Positions 45,402-57,121 of a stretch of DNA of 64,000 nt are shown in pieces (positions within the stretch are counted from its first letter, which is position 1; each line of letters starts with the position of its first letter). The notes below the pieces were generated by a model that worked only from the letters and a program-made list of their open reading frames with translations, did no database searches and had not been told where the DNA came from. Origin of the DNA: Rhexocercosporidium sp. MPI-PUGE-AT-0058 (Eukaryota > Ascomycota > Leotiomycetes > Helotiales); NCBI GenBank assembly GCA_020746875.1, contig JAGTJL010000011.1, positions 124,001 to 188,000 of the forward strand, written 5' to 3'. A program made the translations under genes and the position numbers.

Positions 45402-46457
45402 TGTGTAGTTGTTCGATTAAGAGGTTTGATATCAACAGCATCACGGTACAGTTCAACTACAATTGAAGCTCGAAATCAGAGATATACGCGTCATGAAAAA
45501 GAAACCGTACAACACAGACAGGGAAGAAGACAAGACCCCTACCTACCTCGTACCTCATCCATCGGAATGACTACTCACATCAAGCCTACCCTGTGTGAGT
45601 GACTAGAGTGGCACAGTGATAACAAGGGGATTGTCCTGATCCGACCTGCTGGAGCCCCAAACCAATATTTCATTGTGCAGGAACGCCTCCATACTACCCT
45701 AGTCCAAGGAGGAGACGATCAGATTTGGCAGCCGCATGCATTGTTTTCCTTCAGTACTGTACTGCAATGTTCCAGCTGGGCATCTCGATACCTGCTAATA
45801 GCCAACTCGCCGGATCATGCGATCTGCATACCGGCATATCTCTGTATAAAGACACACACCGAACAAACAATGAAAGTGGAGGTTTGCGAAAATCTTGTTC
45901 GATTGTGAAATATTGACAAGTCACAAATCCCATGGCCCGGGCCAAGCCACCAAACTCAGGAGTCCGAGCCCACTCAAACCCCAACCCAACTAGCCATCGA
46001 CGCGCTTAGAAGCGCGATTTTCGCGATGAGACGTCAGACCATGGCACATTCCTATCAGTTTACTCCTGCTTCAGTTTGAAGTCGGGGAGAGTGTAGGTGA
46101 AGTTTGGAATGGGTCATGGTATGGGAAACGATGGAACATCCAGTTCGTCAAGCGAACACCTTCATTCGTTTGGAGCCTCGGTCACCCACGCCTGGACCAC
46201 TTCGCGTTCTGCCGCATGATTGAAGCTGTCATAACGCCCCAGAAAGGGAGGAAGCTGTATCAAACCACAAGTGATGACATTTCTGCAGGATCTCGAAGGT
46301 CAAGTAAGCCTAGCTACTGTATCCCACCGACCTACGCAACATCCCAAGCAAATCAAACATCATTTATTAATATCCCACAATTCAACCTTCATATCTGTAT
46401 TCGCAGCAAGCAACATCGTCATATCCCCATATCAGTACACATTATAAGGCTGGACTC
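45402..46457. other. Intergenic region between chromodomain and BTB genes
   Basis: About 1 kb holds the promoter of the chromodomain gene and the 3' flank of the BTB gene. I see no further gene. Confidence 0.5.
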
Positions 46458-47577
46458 CTAAGAGGTTTTGAACTCCATGCCATTGATGCTGAAGGTCAAG
46501 CGGTCCAAGTCGATCGTGATATCCATAGGATCGGCCTCCTTCGAGGTACCACCTTCCGCCAACTCCTCATGTCCACACTTCATGTATGGAATAGCACACC
46601 TGTTGTGCAGCTTGTGGGCTTCACCAGGTCCATGAGTATGGAAATGGCAGGGGCACAATGCCTTCCGATTCAATGGCGAGAACCCCTTACGAGGATTGCG
46701 GACATCGTAACCCTCATTGGCCCGGCGAGCGATCAATGCGAAGTTGCGTGAAGTCCAGGTCAACATGGCATTCAAGAAATCAGGAGCAGCAAATGAGGCA
46801 AGCGCCAACTCTTGTCTCAACTTGCAGCAACCGCGATCGGTATGGATGACATTGGCAGCGATGCAGAGTTCTCGAAGTTGGGAGCCGTGCTTGGTGACTT
46901 CGAAGATCTTGACCAACAGAGCGGGACCAAAGACCGTACCATACTCAAGGAAGCCATCTTGAATCGTATCAATTGCGCAGTTCATCAAGTCCTTCATGTC
47001 CCATTTCTCTGCGAGAGCATAGACATCGACGAGCTTGGTCTCAGCAGCATCAAATCGGGCGCGAAGACCTTCCTCGAGACGCTTCATCTCTGCTGTGGAT
47101 GGTGGGTGTCGGACGGAGAACTTGGTTGGTGGCTTTGGAAGTTCACCCTGGACTGTGTTAGCTGGCATTGTTTCTCCTACAGGAGGCACTGCAGAGGCAG
47201 GTTTGGGGTTCGAATGCTGGAATGATGCAGGTGCTTACGGTATAAAACCAATCACTAACCATGCGAAAGACATCGGGGTCCTCCTCGTTCAAGAAGATGA
47301 AGCCACTCTTTCCGGTCTCGCTGGCCAGGCTGGTATCGAAATGCTTCGTATGCTTCCGGAGGAGGGCCCTGTGGACGTTGAAGTTTTGACGCTTGTTCCA
47401 GTCAGCAAATATATATGAAGAGCGCGAGTCTTGTGTACCTTCTCGCCGACGCCAACTCCGATCTGTACAGTCTCTGTACCAATTTCGCTGCGTATGTCAG
47501 CATGTGTCGTGGTATAGGTGTGTTCGGGGACTGGCTCACGCGCCGAGACTGGGCTTCTTGAGGCTCTTGCAGGACAT
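46458..47577 (-). CDS. BTB/POZ-domain protein
   Basis: Exons 47577-47540, 47487-47439 and 47391-47239 join in frame and encode a fungal BTB core: MSCKSLKKPSLGA, then TETVQIGVGVGEK, RQNFNVHRALLRKHTKHFD and GFIFLNEEDPDVFRMVSDWF, the classic VHRALL...F pattern ending in a W-Y helix. The following block, 47176-46458, holds the usual helical region after the BTB (VDVYALAEKWDMKDLMNCAI) and a Cys/His-rich part (KALCPCHFHTHGPGEAHKLH) before the TAG at 46458. Joining the two is difficult: with the donor GTAAGC at 47238 all plausible acceptors leave the frame off by one, so either a different donor is used or a one-base error exists. Fungal BTB proteins of this type are numerous and mostly uncharacterised; some are Cul3 adaptors, which is not shown here. 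Confidence 0.78.
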
Positions 47578-47683
47578 GTTGAGGAGAGACGACTGTTGTC
47601 ATGGCATAAGTAAGCAAAGTAAAGGCAAGAGGAGAGCAGACGGGAGATGATAAGCAGTGGCAAGGAGAAAATTGGAGGGGGGA

Positions 47684-47947
47684 TTACTTACAGTTAGGGC
47701 AGCTAACCGACTTGCGTTTAAGAGGCTTCGTGGTTCTGTCGGCCACGAGCAGGGCGTTGGCAGAGGAGGAGGATGATGAGGGAAATGAAGAGGAGGAGTG
47801 AGTAGAGAGTGAGGAAGTGAGAGTGAGGAAGTGAGGAAGAAATAAAGAGAGGAAGAGCACAGCGAGAATGAGCAAGACTGAAGCGAGGCTGTTGTTGGAA
47901 AGCGCGCTTCGGGAGACGCGTTTGCACCCAGATCGGGAAAGAGGCAT
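47684..47947 (-). other. Possible upstream exon or small secreted/membrane ORF
   Basis: An ATG at 47947 opens MPLSRSGCKRVSRSALSNNS followed by a hydrophobic run (SVLLILAVLFLSLFLPHFL) and a Ser-rich stretch, then KRKSVSCPN and a consensus GTAAGT donor. It could be a leader exon of the BTB transcript, but splicing to the ACAACAG acceptor at about 47595 does not enter the BTB frame. It may be a short upstream open frame in a spliced 5' leader. Confidence 0.3.
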
Positions 47948-48504
47948 GCACCTGACCCTCGCGATATCACATGATCAGAAACGAATTCCTAGTTCGAACC
48001 CCACGGCCAGGTACTTGACTAATAGAGCCATGCCTACCTAGGTACCTTACGGAAGTGAGAAATTTGAAGACCATTTCTGGCCAGGTATTAACACATGGGC
48101 ACAGTGGTCTCATTGTTGATAGTTGGCTGTATCTTGCAATGCAGCCAACAGGCGGCGGTTGAAGCAGCCAAGGTCAATTAGATGCAACAACTCAGTTCTC
48201 TAGTCCTAAACATTTGATTTCCCTGCAACAATAACCCTTCTACATGGCCGAATTTTCCAATCAATGGCTGTATGACACCAAATAATAGCTTTCCAGGCAA
48301 TAGGTATGCTGAAATAGTACGAGGAACACAAGTTGAGCTCCAAGCGACCCAGGAAACTGGAGAGCATAGAGTTCGTGTCCATTTAACCAGGTTCGAGTCC
48401 TTGGAACTCATCATCTTTTTGAGGTACCTTTTCCCTATTCCTTCTTTCAATGTGCCGAAATACTTTTGTTGTTTTGTTTATCTTGTATTTCGGTTCCTCG
48501 CTTA

Positions 48505-48912
48505 TGTTTACGACCATCTTCAATCCCCACTGGCTCCCAGCCGAAATGGACAAAGAGCTCGCCCTCCTGGCGCTCAAGAGAGAATGATCCATCATCTCCT
48601 CGGCAGCCATGCAGCCTATCCTCATCGACGACAAGTACACTCCGGGGCAGTCAGTTCAGACAGACGAACAGCTGAACGAGTACATGCGCAACAACCCCCC
48701 CCCCCCATTAAGTTGGCATGCTGCGTGCACTTGCAGGATTGGGGAAGGGGATGATACCATGGCTTCGTTGATTCAAAGCGAAGGTTATTGGGGCCGATGG
48801 TTTGAGAGTGGTGGGTGCCTCTGCTTTTGCTCTGCTTCCTCCGGGACACCCTGTTTCAACTGTTTCTAATCTAGCAGAGAAGTTCGCCGCAGAAATTATC
48901 GCCGCACGATGA
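48505..48912 (+). pseudogene. GMC oxidoreductase C-terminal relic
   Basis: Only the last domain of a glucose-methanol-choline oxidoreductase (AA3-type flavoprotein) remains. Plus-strand pieces read FNPHWLPAEMDKELALLALK, then a TGA at 48583-48585, then SAAMQPILIDDKYTPGQSVQ and TDEQLNEYMRNN. A C-run near 48696-48707 follows, then SWHAACTCRIGEGDDTMA, the expected catalytic-His segment. After two further one-base shifts come KVIGADGLRVVGASAFALLP and PGHPVSTVSNLAEKFA up to a TGA at 48910-48912. The final part is textbook GMC C-terminus (DGLRVV.ASAF...GHPVSTV). One stop and at least three frame changes make it non-functional. No upstream FAD-binding part is found, so it was truncated as well as mutated. 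Its neighbour is a cellobiohydrolase gene, and AA3 enzymes often act with cellulases, but a former link is only inference. Confidence 0.8.
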
Positions 48913-49180
48913 GCTGAGCTCCTGGATCTTGATGGCGTCTAGCTGTGAGGTAAGAGATGTGCTCAGGGCCATGTCTACGGAGAGCGATCTCCGGGGTTTC
49001 ACCAAGAAGATATGCAGGTGCGGTGGAAAATAGGTCTTGCAAATGTAAGAGAGCGTTGTCATGATATAATCAAACGAGCGTAGTGTTTCGAACCTATCTA
49101 CAGTCTTGTGTTTTCGGTTGTTTTCGGCCATATTTACATTCGACCCAACGGCTAGCCGTTGACATCGAGCATTGAAAGGG

Positions 49181-49207
49181 CATGAATGAATGAATGAATG
49201 AATGAAA
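49181..49207. repeat. Microsatellite (ATGA)n
   Basis: About six uninterrupted ATGA units in the 3' flank of the GH7 gene. Confidence 0.85.
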
Positions 49208-49319
49208 TTTTGAAAGGGGCATCAACTGCACAACAACTCGACACTCAAATCCTATGTACAAAGGATATCTCATGCGGGCCCTTTTATGTGCCTGAAAGCA
49301 CTCGTGACATCGTTTCGGT

Positions 49320-50866
49320 CTAAGTGGCTGTAAATGTCGAGCCAATAGGTCCGAACTTGATGTTCGAGTAGGTGACTGAAGCACCTGGAGACTTAGCTTC
49401 TACATCAGCTGGAACACCAGAGGTAACTGCGCACCCGCCGCGCGCTGAACCAGGGGTAGTAGAGTCGATGGGGTATGTGGAATCCAACCACAACATGTTG
49501 GAATAATGATCGTCCCAAACAGACATGACGAGAACCATGCCGGCCTTCAAGGCCTTGCCCATGCCCTCGAGACCTCCAAGAGTCTTGAACTTGTAGTTGT
49601 CTCCAAAGGCAGCCTTTTGGGCATCGCAGAACTCGGTTGTGATCGAATTGCCGGTGACATTGGCGATGACTGACTGGGAATTGGGGATGAGCTTGTTGTC
49701 TTGGATGTAGAATCGCTTGATCTCCGTGAGTGGGTCGCCGATGAATTGGGTTACAACGGTCATTTTCTTCTTGGTGTCGACTTTCATACCTGGACCGAAG
49801 AAGCCGGTGTCTCCCATGCGATACGAGTTGAAATCGCATCCATCGGGATCACATACTCCAGCGTATCGGTCCGCTGAGTAGGTACCTCCACAATTGTCGC
49901 CATTGCACATGGTTTGGCCGATAGGATTACAGGTATGAGGTGTGTAGGCAGTGGCCATGGAGTTTGCTTCCCAGATGTCCATTTCTGCGCAGCAGGAGCC
50001 ATGATCTCCTACACCAGCATTGGGATCATTGCTTGATGGTTTCCAGCCAGCAACATTAGCCTATTACTATCAGTTGTGAGGTTGCAGGATGGTACGATCG
50101 AGACTGACCTCTCCGTTAATAAACTTCAGATCACGGGGACATTGAGCATCGCAGTACCCGGTTCCTAAATGACCGAACAGTCAGTAAAAAAACCATGTCT
50201 TACACATTATTTGAGTGACCTGAGGGCGAAAGACTTTGTGGTGCAAGGATATCTTTCAGATTGGGAAACAAGAAATGATCAGTCCCTGATCGCTCACTTA
50301 CCATACTTCGCTCCGGCCTTGTTGCTCGAGTATTTGGCCATTCCACCATCCTTGTCCATAGACACAAAGTACAAGGCACCGTTGAGACCGCAAGGAAGAT
50401 TCGAGACATCGACATCGAATGTAAACTCCTTATTCAACAAGCTGAACATCTGATACGAGGTGTCCGTCTCCATGAGATATAAGCGAGATCCGATGTTGGT
50501 AGCGTAAGTTCCCTTGGTGGTGAAAGTAAGCTTCAGAGAGTTACCGCTGGTTGTGGCACCGTATGTAGCGGCGTAGTCGGCACCCTCGAGAGCACAGTTG
50601 GCTGTGCATGCTTTGTTGTCTGGGCACAAAGTCGCGCTCCATGTGTTTCCATCGTAACAGTTGGTGTAACTCCCGCTCTTCTTGTCGTGGACCCATCTCC
50701 AGTTGGAATCAATGACCACCTTTCCAGTCTTGGATGTGCAGCTCCCTTTCGCAGTACAGGTCTGCCATGTCATACTTGGGTGTGTCTCCGACTGTTGTGT
50801 GCCAACCTGTTGGCCACGCACTACTGCGGCCACCAGTGAAGTAGCAAGTGCAAAGCTGCGATACAT
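49320..50866 (-). CDS. GH7 cellobiohydrolase (catalytic domain only)
   Basis: This secreted reducing-end cellobiohydrolase of glycoside hydrolase family 7 processively degrades crystalline cellulose. Exons 50866-50302, 50164-50109 and 50060-49320 give 453 residues. The signal peptide [18 protein letters not shown] is followed by the mature start [14 protein letters not shown]. The catalytic motif EMDIWEAN supplies nucleophile Glu233, Asp235 and acid/base Glu238. Many cysteines of the family disulfide pattern are present ([26 protein letters not shown]). The chain stops at [10 protein letters not shown], right after the catalytic core, so there is no linker or CBM1. Introns use GTAAGT and GTCAGT donors. 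A TATATAAG box lies about 72-79 bp upstream of the ATG (50938-50945). CCGGAG and GCGGAG sites, which fit the CreA/Cre1 consensus, occur further upstream around 51.08 and 51.22 kb and would fit carbon repression. Confidence 0.96.
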
Positions 50867-50935
50867 AATGTCGTAGAATGAGGGTAGAATGGCGTAAGGT
50901 TAAGGATGGAGAGACAACTCGAGGGCATGGGACGC

Positions 50936-50947
50936 GGCTTATATACC
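50936..50947 (-). promoter_or_regulatory. TATA box of the GH7 gene
   Basis: TATATAAG on the minus strand lies 72-79 bp before the GH7 ATG, a normal distance for highly inducible fungal cellulase genes. Confidence 0.6.
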
Positions 50948-50949
50948 TC

Positions 50950-53900
50950 GTATCTAACCCAACAGAGACCTAGGGGTAGGGTACTGATATACTAGACCTG
51001 GGAACGAGGCGGGTCTACGGTAGAGCTGTCCTTATAGCCGTCGATCTCCTCAAATTTGGAAGCATATTGACTTCCTCCGGCTTAGCAGTGACATGGTGAT
51101 GCACAGCGTCCGTAGCTGTGATGACCTCGCTTGATCCGCCATGTATGAGAATCTACCGGAAACTTGATCTGCGTGATTCGTTGCATATTGCCTGAGAGAT
51201 TACAGGAAGACAACAGCGCGGAGACGAAGGGGTTCAATGGCTCTGTACAAGAGCCAGGTGACTTGTAGAAGTAGCCAAGTGATATAATAGTGAAAGTTTT
51301 CCCGGACAGAGTGTGTGTAACTCAGGAAGAAAGAAACCCCACCGAATCATGTCATCGAACTAAGATGGGAACAACTGAATGGGAGAAAGTTGATCAAAGG
51401 ATGACAAGCATTCAAATGAACTGTAAGGGCAAAGCGGACCGAAGATGAGATCGAGGGGTATTCTGCTCGTTCCCCGCAGTTCCGACTATTGGATGCTGGC
51501 TATGCAGAGATTCCTTGTACACCGCTTCACTCTCATTGACCATAGAAGTGGTCGCTTAAACCTAGAGATGAGAGGTTGATCATCGTTTTTGGACGGTGGG
51601 ACTCGCTGTAGTGAAAAGCCCGGGACAAGTAAGGTCTTTGAATGCATCCGCATTGGTGAACGCTACAACAGCAAAAGACTCGATCGAACCTTTTGTTTAG
51701 ACAAAAAATCGATACCGTAGACATACTTAGTTGGGCTGAAAATGGCCTGTAACATGGTTCGGCATCCTTTGATATATGGGTGTCGGAATCTTGGGTTCGG
51801 GATGAGGCTTGGAGGTTGACCCTCAACACTTGCCAATAGCTGTTAATCCACCACGGAATAGTGGGTTCTCGAAGCAATCTGGACAGTCCGAAAAGCCAGT
51901 CTAAAAGAATTTTACTGCGATCAATCTATATCAGAAGAATAATTGATGGCTTACACACCAGTAGATCCACCATACGAGTGACTTCCAAGAGAGAGTATCC
52001 GATATCATGATGAGTCTAGGCAGATGCACAAAGCACAATTTCGGCTAAAAAGAAGTACCAAATATCAAGCACATCAATAGTGACGCGGAGGAAGTTCGAA
52101 GCAACGCGACGGCAGTCAGTCAAGGCAATCGAAGACATTTGACTAATGATGTGAGGTTCCATCTGAAAGATGATTGCAATATTACCAGACAATTTTAATA
52201 GCCTCAAGACATACTTACGGCGGATCAACCTGCTATACCAATCACTGATGGACTTGTTCCTGAGCCTTACTCACGATGGTGGTCACTGATGATGATGTGT
52301 GGTTGTGATATCGTTGGCATGCGGGGGTCAGCATATTGACTGCATGATGTAGTACCATCGGCAGATTTAAAGTTTTGTGGAGAAAAGCTGCCAGATTGAG
52401 TTAATCAACGGAGAATTAAAAGGCTAGGTACGCCACCTACTAAGGTTACTCTGTAGATATCTGAGTGCAGCGCGTAATGAGGACTTCTGTTCACAATTTA
52501 AATAGATCTTCTAACTACATTCGCATTCGCATCTGGTCCATTCCGAAGCTCGCTCCACAAGACACATTGATTTACATTCAGAATCTCATGTTGTAGGTGC
52601 AAGTTCAATGATACTGAGTCCTAGGCGTTCGACTTTTTGAAGAAACAATTGGCAATAGCTTAATCGAATGTTGCACTATATACCCTGGACGTTAGCTGAG
52701 CAATTCTATAAACTACGGGCAGATCTGCATGAGCTCCGACACTAGCAGTTGAATAGTATAAGCTGATTCGGCGGTAGTGGGATTCTGCATGAATGCAATG
52801 AAATGCACAACTCACCAGATGACTCCAGCCGAAGCAAAAGTTTCATTGTTGAAGTCAGACCATTCAAGAATCGTATTTCCTTGGACGATATCCCGACTGT
52901 TGCACGGGCCAATTTATTCGTGCATGCCGGGTAATACTCCACTCGAATATGAGCAGACACCACGGCTGAACCTTAGACTCGGAAGATTCTAACGGCGTAC
53001 TCAACGGAAGCACTCTCGCCGATATTGTATAAAGCGGGTCATGTGCTTGTCCCTTTCTGTATTGTACTGTTCCTGATGCAGCGAAGAATATTCTGACAGC
53101 ACCCGGAGACTTTGTGTTTATTGGCGCCTGACGTATACTTCCTCACACTAGCAACTCGGCCCCGAGGGAGTAGTTTATGACTTCCAAGCTCCCTGTCTAG
53201 TAACATGTTCAAAGCTCTCGCTGCTGCCTTCACGATAGTGCGTGGAGAGAAAGCTCGTGGTTATGTTAAGCTTTCCGTCAAACTGAGGAGACGACATTGC
53301 CCAAACGTACCTCCCGGCAGTAGAAAGTGCTGGAGACCCGCTGCGTCCCAGCCGTCGTGATTTAATAAATATGGGACGATGATAACGGGAAGTAAGTGCG
53401 TATCACGAGCAGCGGCCGTATCCGTATGGGAAGTAGTAAGCGACAATGCTCATAACTCAGCCTGGGCGTGGAGTGAGTTTTCTTAGCCCACTCCAAGACC
53501 TGCTCGACATGCTCCGTTCGAAATACGTTAAGTCTTGCACCTGGAAATACCCCAAGCACTGAGGTCTTTCAAGGGTTATGATAGTGGCGAGGTGCCCCCT
53601 CTTCGCCTGTAATATATGAGGTGTCGCTACCCCGCTTGGGCAATATACACATTCAGCCGGATTAATGAAACTTGCGAGTATAACAGAATACTCGGTAGAG
53701 TACTGTATCAAATGTGGGGAGAAAACAATGGAGCCGTATCGGGAATCCGCCAAGGAGAGTGTTCTTGGGTGGAGAAAGGTTTTGTTGGACGTCGTACCTT
53801 GGCGGAAGGAATCCGCTTTCGTGAAATACAGTCAAGAAAAGAGAGATGTAGAAGGAAACAAGTTATTAAGAACAAAATTATCCTGATACATGATGAGAAT

Positions 53901-55290
53901 GGTGATGACATGAAAAGTTAAGCAGTTAATAATATCTTGGAAAGTGGTTTGGTGAGGTACTCCCTGGGCGAAATGACACACGTACCAGAATGGGAGCGTC
54001 CCAGGTATCGGTCTCGAAGTGCCAAAGATCCAACACTGTACTCATTACCAGAGGTCGGCCCTACGACCCGTCGATAATCTTATGGGCCAAGCTGGGACAC
54101 GACTCCTAGAAATTCAATCAAGCTGGGGTTTCAACTATCAGAGATCTGACGTGGCAAGTCGATCGATCTCCAAACGCAAATCAGGTACGATCTCGTCGTG
54201 ATCTCGACTCGGGAATAAGGAAATATTGGTAGTGAAGCACCAAATACGACGGGCTTCCTTGCCCACCTTCGGCGGCAGCCAGGTCTGACAAAAGAGTTAC
54301 TCCTATGGCAAGCACGCAGTAGTACAAACGATGAAGACTAACCTTACGGTGAAGTTCTACTTGTGAATTTCAACATGTGTTATTTGTCAACGACTCAGCT
54401 TTTCAAAACGTATTGTCGGAAGGATCAGGATCCCAATGCTTCGGTTGTGCGTTGAGGATCCACGGAAGAGCGTCTTTCCTCGATGAAGTTAGACCACGCA
54501 CCGGAAAACACACGTAGTAGCTGTAAGACCTATCATGCTAATCCGAGATATATCTTTGACTTCGAATTGTCGAGGATAGCCTCCCACAAAACCTCCTACC
54601 TCTATCTGGTGCCGCTGCTTCGACGTATACTGCGTGGTTCGTTGCCTTGCGAACAGAAGTATAAAGTCGTATATAGAGTAATGAGGTGGTTATCGTAGCC
54701 CTGTTCACCTTAGCGTCCCGAGTTGCAGGACAGAGAATGCACCGACTGTCCTTGGTCGGTTACCCAGTCACCATTGTTTACTTTCGCTTACAGCATCCGC
54801 ACCTCAAAGTCTTATACCTGGTATAGACCATTGCGGCCCGATCCCATCATATAATTGACTCCTCGAGCAACGTTGCAGAGAAAAAGGTACCACTAGACTT
54901 AACCGTGAACCATATACCATGGCACCAGCTGTTTACCCCCCTTCACGTGACCCTCAACAGCCACATCGCGATCTGGTGACACCACAGGGCCCTCATGGTG
55001 ATTGGCAGGCCAAACAAATATCCTGCAGGTGACCGCGGTGGGCCCTCCTTCACCAACATCATGGGATTCATGTCTGCTGAGCTTCTCTTCTAGAGATTTG
55101 TAAGACATGTACGTGGGAAGATGTTTGAAACGACGCTTGGCTACGCGCGCCAATTGTTAGCCTCGGTATGAAAATGGCCGAGCTTTTCGTGGTCAGGCGC
55201 CCAGAAAAGGCTCGAGTACTTCTAATCATATACACACTTTCCTTTTCATATTGTTCGAACTTCATTAAACACTTTTATTCTCACTTCCAA
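50950..55290. other. 4.3-kb region without a convincing gene
   Basis: I find only short frames on both strands, none with a recognisable motif and none that assemble through canonical introns. Some minus-strand pieces near 53.4-53.7 kb look faintly protein-like (for example LNVFRTEHVEQVLEWAKK) but I cannot place them. The region separates two plant-polysaccharide hydrolase genes and may hold further decayed sequence beyond recognition. Confidence 0.4.
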
Positions 55291-55291
55291 T

Positions 55292-56743
55292 ATGCATTTT
55301 CCGACTTTGATTGCCCTGGCGGTGCTCCCTGGAGGATATAGCTTGATACTCAGAGACAATGTGGTAAGAATACCTGTCCGCGTGCCTTCACGTACATGTA
55401 TATTGATGAACACCACAGGGAAGACTTCCAGCTCTTGGGTGGAACTCATGGAACGCCTATCATTGCGACATCGATGAGAGCAAGATTTTGTCAGCCGCTG
55501 ACCAAGTTGTGAAGCTGGGCCTCAAAGATGTAGGATATGAATACATCAACAGTACATCTCCTTCCCCACACAACCCCACTGTCAAAACCCCCTCTCTAAA
55601 TTCCATCTAGTTGACGATTGCTGGTCCGTGAAATCAGGACGCAGCAGCACCACCAATGAAATCATGCCAGATCCCAACAAATTCCCTAAAGGTATCTCCG
55701 GCACTGCTCAGAAAATCCACGATCTGGGTCTCAAAATCGGCATCTACAGCAGCGCCGGAACAGGTACATGCGCTGGGTACCCCGCATCAATTGGCTACGA
55801 GAAACTCGACGCCGCAACCTGGGCTGCCTGGGGAATCGACTATTTGAAGTACGATAACTGCTTCGTGCCCAGGGAATGGTACGATCCGTACGCAGCCTGT
55901 GTGCCTGAGTTGTCCGGAGGGCCGTATCCCAACGGTACGTGTCCGAATCTGTCGAATCCGGCGCCGAAGGGATATGATTGGAGCCAGTCGAACTCGACAA
56001 AGAGATACAACATTATGCGTGATGCGTTGCTGGCACAAAATAGGACTATTCTATATGCTGTGTGTAATTGGGGGTTGGCGGAGGTAAATTCGTGGGGAAA
56101 TGGGACGGGGAGTTCGTGGCGCAGCACGGGGGATATCGAGCAGAACTGGGGACGAACTGTGGAGATCTTGAATATGAACAGTTTTGCTTTGAACAGCGTC
56201 GATTTCTGGGGTCATAACGATGCTGATATGCTGGAGGTGGGGAATGGTCAGCTGACGGATGCGGAATCAAGGAGTCATTTTGCGTTCTGGGCTGCGATGA
56301 AGAGTCCGTTGATCATTGGGACTGATCTGTCGATTTTAAAGAAGAGCTTGGTGGATGTGTTGAAGAATAAGTTTCTGTTGGCTTTCAATCAGGACGATAT
56401 TTTTGGAAAGCCGGCAACGCCCTACAAGTGGGGAACGAACCCGGACTGGACATTCAATGCCACAAATCCGGCCGAGTACTGGAGTGGGAGGAGCAAGGCT
56501 GGAACACTTGTCTTGGCTTTCAACAGCCTAGGTACGAATGCTACGCGGGAAATAAAGTGGAGTGAGGTTCCAGAATTGAAGGGAGGCGACAACTGGATGG
56601 TGACGGACATCTGGAATGGTTCGAGTCTGGGATGTGTCAAGGGAGGCATCAAGGAGCTCGTCCAGAGCCATGATACGATCGGATACATGGTGGGGGAGCA
56701 ATGTGGCAAGGGCTTCATGAGACTTTTCAACAAGCCGAACTAG
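55292..56743 (+). CDS. GH27 alpha-galactosidase (secreted)
   Basis: This glycoside hydrolase family 27 enzyme releases terminal alpha-1,6-galactose from galactomannan and raffinose-type sugars outside the cell. Exons 55292-55363, 55419-55551 and 55611-56743 give 445 residues. The signal peptide [17 protein letters not shown] leads to the family start [20 protein letters not shown]. Catalytic nucleophile Asp150 is in DYLKYDNC and acid/base Asp274 in [10 protein letters not shown]. Other hallmarks are [28 protein letters not shown] and [11 protein letters not shown]. The C-terminal beta-sandwich runs to [20 protein letters not shown]. Several N-glycosylation sequons are present ([29 protein letters not shown]). 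Introns have GTAAGA/CAG and GTACAT/TAG sites. There is no carbohydrate-binding module. All key residues are intact. Confidence 0.96.
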
Positions 56744-57121
56744 AAAAGAAAGCGGCCTCTCAATCCACACGAAGATGGTCATATAGGTAGTACGGTGGCA
56801 TTTCCAACGCTGCGACGGTCTTGTTATAGCTTGGACAGTAGACATCCTGTGATGGGCGGATGCAAGAGCCGTCGGGTAGAGAGGACTATTTGCTCCGGGC
56901 CTGCGACGAAACTGTGTCAAAATGATCCAAATTTTCACCTTTATGTGGTATAACATAGTGATACAAGAAGAAATGAGCCTTCAATATGGTCCAGATGCCC
57001 TCTGAGATATCGATAAATCACAATATCTCATATCTCCCGACTCCAAACCTCACCACGCATCAACCCATACACATATCATTCACCAACCAGGCGTAACTTT
57101 CCTTCAGACTCGCTCCCGTCC

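Noticed and set aside
48320..48396. tRNA-like segment with B-box-like GGTTCGAGTCC and nearly pairing ends
   Set aside because: The ends pair as TGAGCTCCAAG with CTTGGAACTCA, but no acceptable A box, D arm or anticodon stem can be drawn, so a tRNA is not supported.
53362..53753. Possible gene fragment in the 4.3-kb gap (LNVFRTEHVEQVLEWAKK)
   Set aside because: Two overlapping minus-strand frames look faintly protein-like, but I can neither join them with splice sites nor match a family.
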